From the NCBI GenBank assembly GCA_022578605.1, contig MU394051.1, positions 1 to 64,000 on the forward strand: a DNA stretch of 64,000 nt, read 5' to 3'. The DNA is from Camillea tinctor (lineage: Eukaryota > Ascomycota > Sordariomycetes > Xylariales > Xylariaceae). Both the position numbers and the translations under genes were made by a program. Each line of letters begins with the position of its first letter. Positions within the stretch are counted from its first letter, which is position 1. This document shows positions 34,359 to 45,861 of the stretch, one piece after another. Under the pieces are notes generated by a model. It was not told the DNA's origin. It was given only the letters and a program-made list of their open reading frames with translations, and did not search any database.

Positions 34359-36584
34359 TCATTGTAGACTATTCCACAGGTCAAACCCGTACTCGAAATT
34401 TTGACCTTCTAGGGCGTCTCTAGGTGGCTCCAGTATGCCAAATACCGTGTTTTGTGTCCAATCGCCTGCTGTATAGATCGTGTCCTTGCCACTTATACCC
34501 GGCTGTGAGGGATCCGTAGAAGGTATAGGACTCACAAGAGCCTCTGGTACCCCTTCCGGCGATTGTACTGAGGTTTGTGTTGAAATACTTTGCGGCGTTG
34601 ATCCTTGCTGTGAACCCTGGGGAAAGAAATTAGAATATGCTCTTCGAGGAGGTACATTTGCAGTTCCGGGACTGTCATCCACAAAATGTGCCTGGCGTGC
34701 TATGCTGTGGACTCCCAGCCGCTGAGCATCTCTGGCGACGCGGGATAGCCGTGCCGCTTGAAATGGTCCGGGTTCGTCCGAATCAGACGACTGCGCTGTT
34801 TCGCTGATGTCTTCTCCCTCAGAATGAATCCTGATAAGCTTCTCTAGATCGCTAATCATGTAACCGACAATTGCTGAGCCAGCAAAGAAACGTCTAAGAA
34901 AAGATAGACACATCGTAGCCTGGCTCGCAGCAGCTTCTCTATTTGATAAAGGCGCCTGTGATCTTGGACTTGCGGCAAAAAGGGCTATTCTCGCTCCTTG
35001 GTAGGCACAGATGGCGACATCGTGATCGACAATTTCTGTATCTGGACTTCGGCTATTGAAATCCAATATGATTTGGATGATAGAGGTTGCATGTTCAAGA
35101 CATGTGCTGGCAGCAGTTGCTACGAAATTTGCGTCAACTGCGTCAAGCACCACATCAGGAGCAGCTTCTTTGTATCCCCTCATGAATAGTCTATATAGAT
35201 CGCAATTGCATTGGTGCCACGAAAGATGGGCCATCAAATAACGCGGGCGCCATCTTGCCTGATAAGCCTTCCCCGTATCGCCAAATGCATACAGTCGTGA
35301 GCCTGGTGTTTCGGCTCGAATTTCTAACAAGCATTTTCGGAAATCTTCAACTAAACGAACAAGTTGGGGCAGAGGGGCTTCAGCGTGGCATACTTGTCTC
35401 TTCAACCGCATGACGTCTCGCCGCATGGTCGACAATCGTAAACAAAACGAAAGTAATCCGGCGTCTCCGTTTTGTGAGACTGGCGAGTTAATAATTTGTG
35501 ACTGATCTGTACCCGCTGAATAGCTATTAAATCGATCTTCGGAAGACGGAAGAACCAAATAAATGTTTTCGTAGGAATTGAGCTCGAATTCCGGAAGCCC
35601 CACAGCGAAGAACGAGTCCATGACCATGAGTGTCCACATCAAGCGACGGCGAATCTCTTGCGCGACATTATCGAGGTCCGTCCTTTCATAATTCAGTCGT
35701 AGTGCACTGGCTGACCTAGCAGCGATAGAAGACAGCATGAAAGCTCGCTGGAAGCGACCTGTCCAAACGCGATATTGGATAACGAGTACGAGGGTTTGCA
35801 ACCTGGCAATAGTAGGATATTCGATAGACTGCCATATTTCATTTTCTACCTGTTGTATCCACCTGTCCGTCTGGTACGGGTAATAATTGTAGATGTTGCG
35901 CCGCATAGAAGTAACTGAACATATCCCATACGCCAATAATGGATCTAAAGAGCCATTGGCGCATTGCTCGGTGACTGATGCCTCATGAAGGAAACTGTAC
36001 GAGATGAGTGGATATATCTGCTCGAAGAAAAGCTGCACTAATGACAGTAGTTCCATAGCCGGAGGCACGCCGGTGGTTGAGGATGATTCGTCGCCTATTC
36101 TACTAGATGGTGAAGGGCTGGTCTTCTCATCAGAAGTCATCAATGGCCCTGCATGAGATGGTTCAGCCTGTGACAGGATCCCGCCATTGTCAGCTAGAGG
36201 GTTCTCAGAAGGTGAGGTCCTTGTATCGATGACCTGGGAAAGCCTCTTGGAACCTAAATATATGCATATCTTTCCCCGGCGACAGCAGCATCCACATTGT
36301 GGCTCCTCTCCCGAGCACCTAGCTTTTTGGAAGCGACATTCTAAACATGCACGTTGACCTCGACGGCGTGTAGGTTCGAAGATCGTCCGCTCCTGTGGTG
36401 GAGACGTAGCAGACACTGTAAATGAACAGACGAACTGCAAACGAACGCAGTTATTGCAGCCGTCTAGAGTTCCGTCGCAACGAACCTAATATTATATTCA
36501 GTCAGTTTTGATCTCTGTAAACTGCATGATCTTTAGTACTTTGCGAGCTCTGCATTGATAACACGTCTTTTTGATTGAATCCAT
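34359..36584 (-). CDS. Transcription factor with two tandem Zn2Cys6 clusters
   Basis: Two exons, 36540-36584 and 34359-36485, about 723 residues. The 54-base intron (GTACTA donor, CTGAC branch site, TAG acceptor) splits the first zinc cluster. Spliced, MDSIKKTCYQCRARK joins VRCDGTLDGCNNCVRLQFVC, a canonical CX2CX6CX6CX2CX6C. Without this exon the second exon has no ATG at its head, which supports the model. A second complete cluster follows within about 30 residues, CLECRFQKARCSGEEPQC then GCCCRRGKIC, also CX2CX6CX6CX2CX6C. After a Ser-rich linker comes a Fungal_trans-like helical region (MELLSLVQLFFEQIYPLISY; YRVWTGRFQRAFMLSSIAAR; RRRLMWTLMVMDSFFAVGLP), and the C-terminus is Ser/Gln/Pro-rich, perhaps for activation. 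Most fungal regulators carry one cluster. It sits at the edge of the accessory cluster and may regulate it, though the 13-base element was not found upstream. Confidence 0.85.
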
Positions 36585-37420
36585 TATTTCGAGTGATATG
36601 GGAATAAGGAACATTAATTTGAAAGAACGAAATAGAGGAGAAAGTAAAGGAGAGGAAGAAAAGTCAATTACACGCCGTATGAAGAACACATACTAACCAA
36701 TTGGCCTCGGTACATGATTTTGCGGGGCCGAGTAAGTAGTCCAGGGTCAGGACGGGAGTCGAAGGGGGAACGAACATGGCTAGAAATGAATGCATGACAT
36801 ATTCACAATTCCTTCAGTCCAAAGGGCCCTTCTCTACTGTCTTCTAGATATCATTGAGCAAGCTCCTTAGCTGCCTGCAAGCTGCCGTAGCCCTTTTCCC
36901 CGGTGATGCCATTTTCCTTTCAAGTTGATACTATTTTATTTAGTCAGTGAGCACCGTATCAACCCCTTAATCAAGGCTGTTCCAATTCTAGAATCTCTTA
37001 TTGCAGAATGCTTAAGTTCCGAGCTGATGTTTAATTGCAAGGTTCTTCAACAATACCTTTGTAGAATCGTATAGGTTACCTCTTAACCAGAACGAGCGAG
37101 GTGGGAAAGAAAAAAAAAAGGCAAAACCAGTGAAGGCAGTACAAAATGATATTATAATTAGACGGGGTATTTCTAGTTGCGTAATCTCTATTTGCATGTT
37201 TAGATCTCACGTCGAAAGTTGTCATCTAGCTTCGAGGCGAGTCGTTGTCCCCCTCCTAGCCAATTTCTTGTGTTATACATAGTGACATCTGTATAGATAG
37301 TCAACTGCGTTTACTTCAAAGTATTTTGGTGCTGCTGTACACAGGTATGCCGGGGTACGCCGGGTTAGAGGATCAATCTTGAAACCAGTGAGTGCTGTAA
37401 CGACTGTCCGCTGTCGATGA
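36585..37420. other. Intergenic region, no gene seen
   Basis: Divides the accessory region from the housekeeping block. It contains the promoter of the tandem-Zn2Cys6 gene and the 3' UTR of the THO fusion gene. Short frames here show no conserved features. Confidence 0.5.
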
Positions 37421-40128
37421 CTAGGAATTTTCACCACCGTTCGTCTCATCATTCATCTGGACGTCTTCCTCTACAGGGGCATCGTGACCATTGACGCCAT
37501 TTGTTCCTTGAGTTGAGTTGTAGATAAATTGTTCGAGTTCTTTGTATGCTTCTTCCAAATTGTCGTTTGTTATGACAATATCGTAAAACTGGTCAGATTT
37601 GGAGTGTTCAATGTCCTCTTGGGCGGTATTTAGTATGTTCTGAATTGTTTCTTCAGCTAAGTCCTCAGACTTCTTCAATCGAGCCTCTAAATCCTCTATA
37701 TTGGGAGGAGAGATAAATACGAATCGTGCAGAGTATCCGCTCTCCTTAGCTGCCTGTGTGCCCTGTAAGATGTTAATTGAAGTGTAGATGAAAGGACTTA
37801 GATGTAAGGTAACTTACCTGGCGGTCTAGCTGGATTATAGGGACTTTACCAGCTTCCTCCATGGCATCTGCCGTCCTTCGATTTGTGCCGTAGTCGAAAC
37901 CATCTTCGTTGTTAAATTCGAGGAAGTAGTCTCCATCCAGTATGGTGTTGAAAGCTTTCGGATCAACAAAATGGTAATCTTGGCCATCTACCTCACCCTC
38001 CTTAGGGCTTCGTGTAGTGTGTCGTATGATCTTCCCGAACACCCCTTTCTGCCGGTCTAGAAGCATTGAAACTAGTGTGGATTTACCAACTCCTCGCGGC
38101 CCCGATAAGATGATTGGTTTCGTATCATCGGGACGCCGCCCGTTATTGGTTTCAGCTTCTGGGGTTTCCTCCGTGTCAGATTGATCTTGGAATATCACAT
38201 CGATATTCTGCCAGTCATCTATCTTGCCAAACGCGGACAGCTTTGCCCTTCGGGCAATTCTTAAGGCCCTCCAGGTTTTACTAGCCTTAGCCTCTAGTAT
38301 CTGCAACTTGTCTTTCTCGTTTCTCGCAAAATCGAGGTCAAGATCGTCGTTCTCTATCTTTTTCTTGAACTCTGACAGATCCGGAAGTTGCCATCTCGCC
38401 GGGTCCTTGAGCTTCTCCATGGCTGCCTCATTCCCCTCTTTCATGAAATCCAGAGGCAGCGAGCCCATAGGCGTTGGTCGTAGCCTCTTGTTCGTTGCCA
38501 AACGCCTAGCGCTGGCTTTCGCATCATTGAACTCGGCGGGTGAGACTGGTGGTCTCTCGATTGGTGCGCAATTTTCAACTTTCCAGCGAACCCAGCCTTT
38601 ATCTCTCGAGATGACACTTTCAACCACGCGAAAGAAGAAGTAGCCATCAGATTCAGCTTGTATATATGCTGTGATTCTATCCTTCATGCCCCTCGCCCAT
38701 TGAGCCTTGTGCTTATTAGTACGTGAACATTTTTAACGTTATAGAGCGGTACTTACATCTTCATCTCCCAGGTTCTTATCACCATACACCACAGATCTAT
38801 TTTGTGGAGTGATGTTTGCGATCTTTGCCCTGGCCTGTGGAGTAAGGGATAACAGGAAATCCAATATGATGAACGCTTGAATAAGGATATGGCGCCTGAA
38901 ATATAGGTCGCCGATCTGTATACGCTGGTAAGCATCTTGCCGGAATCTGAGCGGGACGGGAGCAGGATTCTACATACCTCCAATTCGAAGAGTTCTCTGC
39001 TGGTTAGATACTTGGGGTTATTGTTGCTGCTGCGGAGGTCATCCTCTCCCTCGGGATTCTTCCTCTTTTGAGGAATTATCTTGCTCTCATCACCACCCTT
39101 CGTACTTCTCTGGAGCTTCTCAGCCATCTCGAATGCAACCATAGTAGCCTCCATGCCTGATTTGAATTTCGCAAGCTGGGCCGTGTCGAATAACGTCGTC
39201 GGTTGGCTAAAGAAGTGCTGTAGAGACCAGAAGATGGGATATAGCGCATCAGTATCGAGTGGCTTCTCTGACACTGACTTGTTTTTGGCATCGAACGATA
39301 CTGCCTTGGTAGTGGGCTTGGTGTCTTTCCCGTCGTCTTTAGGAGTGCCGGCTTCGGCATCGACTTCCATCTTATCCGCCGCATCTTCAGACGCATCCAC
39401 GGTCTCTTCGAAAGTGGTGACATTTTCGACGTGGTATTCACCACGTAAGTTTACTGAACTTCTATCACCAAGCGGGAAGCTCTGGAACATGAAAATGAAC
39501 ACGCGACCGCAGAATGCAGCATCCTCAGCGCGCGATAACCGGCGTAGAAGATCATTGCAAGATCGGAGAATGACCAGCTGTTTCTGTTTCATGTTTTTGG
39601 CGGTTATGCGCTCCCTTCTCGACTCTAGAAAATCAAAGATCTTGCGACAGCCATCGACGGTCTGGCTGTCGAGGAGTTCCTCTACCAGCCAAAAAAGAAG
39701 GGCGGGATCGCATTGCTCGCTATCAGAGAGAACAGACAAGAAATCAAGGAGGTTCCAGACTTGAACGAACTCGGACGAATCGATCGAGATGCTGGCCTGA
39801 GGAGGAGGTCAGCAGTAGGCAAAGAGTCGGAATTTATTTCTGTGTCGCTCACAATTAAACTGCTGAAAACTGTTCTCGCGGCGGTTTCAACGGCGGCATA
39901 CTGGCGGCCTCTCTCCGATACTGCATTTTCTGACTCGTAGGTAGGAGAGGCACAAGGAAAGATGGTCGGGATTTGGACGAGGAAAGGTTCGAAATGGGAT
40001 TTGGTAAGAGGTGGTTCGATTGTTGCGGTGGGTTTGACAGATTGTGCATGGTTCAGGGCGTCGTTTAGGAGAGTTACAAATTGGTCGACTTGAGGAACTT
40101 CGCGTTCCAGGTTGGTTGCCGAAGGCAT
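37421..40128 (-). CDS. THO complex subunit 1 (Hpr1/THOC1) fused to a guanylate kinase domain
   Basis: Five exons: 39853-40128, 38978-39796, 38757-38915, 37818-38705 and 37421-37762, about 827 residues. Residues 1 to about 560 match THOC1: FSSLI joined to ASISIDSSEFVQVWNLLDFL, then EQCDPALLFWLVEELLDSQT, YPIFWSLQHFFSQPTTLF, FELE joined to IGDLYFRRHILIQAF, and KTWRALRIARRAKLSAFG. THO couples transcription elongation to mRNP packaging and export in the nucleus. In the same exon, without a break, comes a guanylate kinase fold: P-loop SGPRGVGKST (about 619-628), HTTRSPKEGEVDGQDYHFV for GMP binding, FLEF, DYGTNRR, IIQLDRQG joined to TQAAKESGYSARFVFISPPN. GMP kinase phosphorylates GMP to GDP. Most nucleotide-binding residues are present, but Lys replaces the usual Arg in the TPR/SPK segment. 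Acceptors of exons 3 and 4 each have a close alternative. The fusion lies inside one exon, so it is not a splicing artefact of my model. Confidence 0.9.
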
Positions 40129-40820
40129 CGCGAAGGCTTAGAACGGGCGGCTGGTCGGTCGTTTATTCGTAAAGTTCTAGCGGCGCGAGGGAACTCGAAT
40201 TTGGACTTGAACTTGGACTTAAACTTGGGTGGCTCGAAACGGATATGCCGACGTTGCAGTAAATGAATGACGGGTTTGTAGTAGTTAAAGGTGTGCGCAT
40301 TTTCAAGTGTCAAGCATGGCGAAATGTTAAGCTAATATGGTTGCTCGTGGGTGGTGCGTGATAAGAAGTAGGTAGGTTTAAGTGGTAACTAAGTGGGTGA
40401 TGGTCGATGTGATACGAAGAGAAGAAGAGGATGTTTCTTTGTTTGCGATTAAGTTGGTAGGTACGGAGCATTGAGCAGAGGTCGAAAGGCTGAGCTCCAA
40501 CCTGCTAGGCTAGCAGGCTAGCAAGCTAGTGTAAGTTCGGTGGTCGGAGTTAAAAATAGACAAGCTGCATCGATAAGATCTGACCCAATTTATTTACATA
40601 CTTGCTCGATAAGTTTTTAGCGCGGACGACAAGACGCGACGAGGCTGAAAACAAATGCTTGCGCCACAAATCTTATACAAGTACCATAACCTTAACCCTC
40701 AGGTTACTCGGTCCCCAACTTGGAATTTTCACATTGGAGCTTCATGTGCCGTGATTCCTGACCCCGGCAGCACAGCTTGGGCACTACCCACATCGATCCC
40801 GGCCGATTCTTGCTTAAACA
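40129..40820. promoter_or_regulatory. Bidirectional promoter between THO1 fusion and Aquarius genes
   Basis: About 690 bases between two divergent start codons. A direct repeat of GCTAGCAGGCTAGCAAGCTAG type lies at 40507-40530. No gene is seen. The head-to-head pairing of an mRNA-export and a splicing gene suggests shared expression. Confidence 0.5.
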
Positions 40821-43800
40821 ATGCCGACCGCGAAACGACTGAAGGGCGGTGCCAGATCCAAGGCCCACGAGAATCAAGCAACCAGACCAACCGTCGCCGA
40901 TCTTGAGGGCGAGACCGAGTTTGCCCAGCTTGCGAAGCAGCATTGGTTGAAGCCTAACAAGCGCACCACCAAGGTCAAGGTGAAAAACGATGTGCTGAAA
41001 AGGGATATATGGGATGTGTTGGAGAAAGATGGCTTTCCGTACAAGTCCTTGCTAGTCCTCGAAGGACTCCAGACCCTCGAAAGGTGATTATTACGGTATA
41101 GTGTGTTGATAACCTAGATCTCTATGCTAACTCTCTTGCTAGCTACCTATGGCCTGGTTACTCCGAGGATTCATCCAATCTCCACGTCCTGCTGATAGCC
41201 TTAATATCCAATGTTAAAGCCCGGGAACAACTTGAGATATGGTCCATTTTCGAGGATCGGCCCGCCGACTTCTCGAGCTTGTTTCGTCGTATTCTCTCTA
41301 TGAGCCTTGATCACACCCTCTCGTTGAACATTCGGACACACATCCTCTCCTTCATCACCCACGCTTTCCAGAGTCTCGATTGGGCCAGTGTCAGGAAAGA
41401 ATGCGCCCCGCTGGTCTCTATTGCTATCTGGCACAATCTGTCCTCGGAAGCAAAACGTGAGACTAGTCTAGCGCAGACAGCACAGCTCAAGAAGGCATGG
41501 AAAGCAGCAGGCAAGCGATACGATTCGGCCGATGACTCGACCAAGGCTCGTATACGTTTTGAGAGAGCATGGCTGTACTCTTTGACACTGGACTTCCTTC
41601 GCCTGCTGTACGATGATAAGAGAAAGGAGGATCATGTTCGGTACTGTGAACGATTTGTTGAATTCATTTCCGATTTATTGAGCCAGCTTCCAACCCGGCG
41701 ATATGTCAACACTTTACTCCAGGACCTACATGTACTTCCCGCTTTACAGCTTTCCCCCACCTTCAACGACGAAGATAATGGACTGCTTCGCGACCAGCAC
41801 GCACTTCTAAACCACTATGCGCACTTTACCATCGACGACCAGAATGGATCTCAACATAGTCGCACGGAGGCATACGATCGGCATTGTGCCAAGCTCGCGA
41901 AGCTTCAGCGAGTTGCCCTGCGTAATTTCAAGGACAAACTCACGGTTCTAGCTTTATCAAACTACGCTTCGATAGATAAGAGGAGTGAGCTGGAAGGCCT
42001 CCTTGAAGTCCTCACGGACGAAGAACTCACCCAGCTAGCCGCTCTTCTCGAGCTTAGAACGGAATATCCCGAGTCCGTGGGTGTTGTTATTGATCGAACA
42101 TTCCTAATGGAGGTTTTCTTGTCGACCTTTGAGAAGCGCAAGACGTTCCAGGAAACCGCCCGTGATATCAGGATTCTTCCGACAGAGGAGAGTTTGTTCG
42201 ACCAAAGTCTTTTGCGAACAGATAACTATGACGGATCGCGACCACTTGCGCTTCCCAAGCTAAAGCTTCAATATCTTTCGGTTGGCGATTTTCTCTGGCG
42301 CGCACTGATTCTCTATCGATGTGAGTCGTTTTATGGCATCAGGAAAGATATCAGCGATGCCGTGAGGCGGTTACAACCAGAAGTGCGGCGGTCGGGAGAC
42401 ACCGGGTTCAAGGGTTTTACCAAAATGGCACTCCCCATATCCCGGCCATCAATACTTGAAGTAGTTCCAGCATTAGTAGGGGACGATAAGCCATCCACGG
42501 TTCGAGCAGAGGTCTCCCTCGACTTCCGACGGCTTTCAGAGCATGTCCGAAAAGAATGGGATTCACTTCGGCCAGATGACGTGGTTTTCCTAGTCGCTGT
42601 AGACGCCTCTACACCAAACCCCATCACAACCGGCAGTAGCAATGCTCTTTCTGAAGCTCAAAAGCTAGGGCTCGTCTCTGTTCGCACTGCCGAGATTATC
42701 CAGATCATGGATGACAAAGGCAAGTCCATAAGGGATCCGTCCGCTTACTTCCATGGCCAAAATCGATCTCAGACTAGGAGGTTTCAATTAAAGCTAGACA
42801 CGAAGGTGTATAAGGAAGACATGGAACGAAATTCAAGGGGCAAGCCCGACATATATGAGAGGATCAATCTGATCGTTCGGCGGAGTGGCCGCGAGAACAA
42901 CTTCAAGCCTATACTTGAATCGATCCGCAGTCTAGCTTTATCAGATGTGCCCCTCGCTTCCTGGCTACACGAGAATTTCTTAGGCTACGGAGATCCAGCC
43001 GGCGCTACTTATAGGCATTTGCCCAACCGTATCAATAAGATTGATTTTAGAGACACATTCTTAGACTGGCAACATTTAGTTGCCAGCTTGCCAGGCAAGA
43101 CCATCGAACCAGGTTACGATGTCTCTGGCAGCTTCGGCCCGCCATATGTTCTCGAATCAATAGACAATCCCCCTGAAGATCCGCCCACCAAGCAATCCAA
43201 GAAACGAAGAAGAGACACAGAACCCCCCCTCTTAGCTGAGGTAGAGACATACAAGGTCTCTACATATAAACCCCCTAATTCAGGACCTTATCCTACTGAC
43301 GCCCCAAAACTAAACACCGTCCGTTTCACACCTGCGCAAATAGATGCGATTATATCCGGTACTCAGCCAGGGCTAACGGTCATCGTTGGCCCTCCAGGGA
43401 CTGGCAAGACAGATGTAGCGACACAAATCATCAATAACATCTACCACAATTTCCCCGAGCAGCGGACTCTTCTGATAGCTCATTCAAATCAGGCATTGAA
43501 CCAGCTGTTTGCCAAAATTGTTGCTCTAGACATTGATGAACGTCATTTACTCCGGCTAGGCCATGGTGAAGAGGAGCTTGATACTGAAGGAAATTTCAGC
43601 AAGCACGGCCGGGTGGAATCCTTCCTAGAAAACAGAGATCGTTACCTTAGGGAGGTGAATCGTCTGGCTGCTAGTATAGGCGCCCCCGGAGCCCATGGAA
43701 ATTCTGCTGAGACTGCAGGATACTTTAATTCGGTTTATATCCAACCGTCGTGGGCGAAGTTCACTGCAGTTGCCCGGGCGGAAGATTCTTCGACAGCGGA

Positions 43801-45253
43801 TATCGTCCAGGCATTTCCATTTCACAACTATTTTTCGGATGCTCCCCAGCCTTTATTCCCCGCAGACGCCGAGCGAGAGGCTATTCTCGATATAACCGAT
43901 GGATGCTATCGTCATATATCTAAAATTTTCTCAGAACTTGAAGACGTTCAACCCTTCGAGATCCTACGTCGTGACCGCGATAAGGCAAACTACCTCTTAA
44001 CCAACGAAGCTCGCATCGTTGCTATGACCTCAACCCATGCTGCGATGCGGCGTACTGAGATTGCGTTCCTCGGATTTCACTATGACAATGTGGTGATGGA
44101 GGAGGCAGCTCAAATAACTGAAATCGAAAATTTTATCCCGCTCGCCATGCAAAAGCCTCAAGGCGGACAGATGGCATTGCAACGAGTTGTGCTTTGTGGT
44201 GATCATTATCAGAACTCTCCTGTGATCCAGAGTCTTGCGTTTAGGCATTACGCAAACCTCGAGCAGTCCTTATTTTCACGATTTGTTCGATTAGGTATAC
44301 CAGTCATTACGCTTGATCAACAAGGTCGTGCTCGCCCGTCCATCGCAGCTCTATACCAGTGGAGATATCCAAATCTCGGTAACTTGCCTCACGTTGAGAA
44401 CCACCAAGAATTCCAGACTGCAAATGCTGGCTTCAAGTACGACTACCAGTTTATTAACGTACCTGATTACAAAGGGCGTGGCGAAGCTGAGCCGACCCCT
44501 CATTTCATCCAGAACTTAGGTGAAGCCGAGTATGCTGTCGCGCTCTATCAGTACATGAGGTTACTAGGATACCCTGCTTCAAAAATCACTATATTGACTA
44601 CATATGCTGGTCAACGGGCTCTCGTGAAAGACATCCTGAACCATCGATGTGGAAAGCATGAGATATTTGGCTTGCCCAAAACCGTGACAACGGTTGACAA
44701 ATATCAGGGCGAGCAAAATGATTGTAAGTATCCGACGCCTTATCATCAGAGGTTCACTTACTAAGAATACATAGATATCATCCTCTCACTCACTCGAACA
44801 GCCAGAGTTGGGTATCTTCGGGATATCCGACGTCTTACCGTTGCTCTTTCTCGTGCCCGACTTGGTTTGTATATCCTAGGTCGAAGAGAAGTCTTTGAGG
44901 CATGCTACGAGCTTCGTCCTGCTTTCGAACTACTTCTTCAACGGCCAGACAAGCTAGCCCTCGTCACCGGAGAGATGTGGCCCTCGCAACGAGTTCTAGC
45001 AGAAGAGGAGGGCACTACGGTACCTGGCGAGGCTGTCATGGAAGGCGTAGAGCATTTTGGACAGTACGTATACGAGATGTCGATCGTGAGGATCAAGCAG
45101 GTTCGCGCCGAGCTAGGCCTGCCGGCAGAAGACGAGAAGCCCAACGAGGACGAGAAGATCCAGTATATTGCCGAAAACGACGAGGACGAAGATGTAGAAG
45201 AGACAATGGAAGGTGCAGCAATCGAAGTCGAAGAGGCAGAAGGCAATGAGTGA
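40821..45253 (+). CDS. Aquarius / Cwf11 intron-binding spliceosomal RNA helicase
   Basis: Three exons: 40821-41083, 41143-44723 and 44775-45253, about 1440 residues. Splicing restores LESYLWPGYSEDSSNLHVLL and NDYIILSLTRTARVGYLRDI. The N-terminal ~650 residues form the armadillo-like helical array of Aquarius. The SF1 helicase core follows: Walker A VGPPGTGKTDVATQII, motif II MEEAAQITEIENFIPL (the EEAAQ variant typical of Aquarius in place of DEAAQ), VVLCGDHYQNSPVIQS, LDQQGRARPSIAALYQWRYP, TTVDKYQGEQND and LTVALSRARLGLYILGRR. Aquarius binds the intron upstream of the branch point in the activated spliceosome and, in animals, links splicing to snoRNP deposition. The C-terminus is a long acidic Glu/Asp tail, usual in fungal members. 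It is transcribed away from the THO1 fusion gene. Annotation is secure; the ATG at 40821 is the first in frame. Confidence 0.95.
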
Positions 45254-45848
45254 AAAGGTTTCGATGGCCTTTTTGATGAAAATATGTCCACGCTACGATA
45301 CCAGATACAACGACAGCAATGCGAATGTTAATATGTGCCTAACCTGACCTATCCTACACTAGATGCATATAAAATAGTCTCTTCTTGAGAATTATAATGG
45401 CGTTTTAGGGAAGACTGCAATGAAGAGAATGAATAGGGAAGGTAGCCTGAGAAATCCGGGCCATGATGTGCCTCCAAGGCGCTGCTTTAAGTCCCCTGTC
45501 GCCCAAGCCCCCTTTTCTCTTTTTGATGCTTGGTGATGCGGGTAACACGGATAGGTAGGTCTAGGCATCAACTATGACATTTTCTCTTCTTATTATCTCC
45601 CGAAGGGACTCAGTCTCTGTCCCTCGCTAGAACGAAGTCCTCTCTAGATGACATGTGCAAAAAAAGAAAACTACATGAACCTCATAATATTTTTCCTTTT
45701 TCTTTTTCTTTTCTTTTCAGGTATATTCTTCTCTTAGCTAGTGAAACAGAAACAAGTCGTGACTTGAACCGTCCCTTTCTTGCCTATCTAATCCGAAAGA
45801 ATAGAGCCCCTTGCCCAGACGCGTTCCCTTCACCGCATCTCTCTCTCT

Positions 45849-45861
45849 CGCGCGCGCGCGC
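45849..45861. repeat. (CG)6 alternating tract next to (CT)n
   Basis: A CT run passes directly into six CG dinucleotides. Alternating CG of this length can adopt Z-DNA, but no function is implied. Confidence 0.7.
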
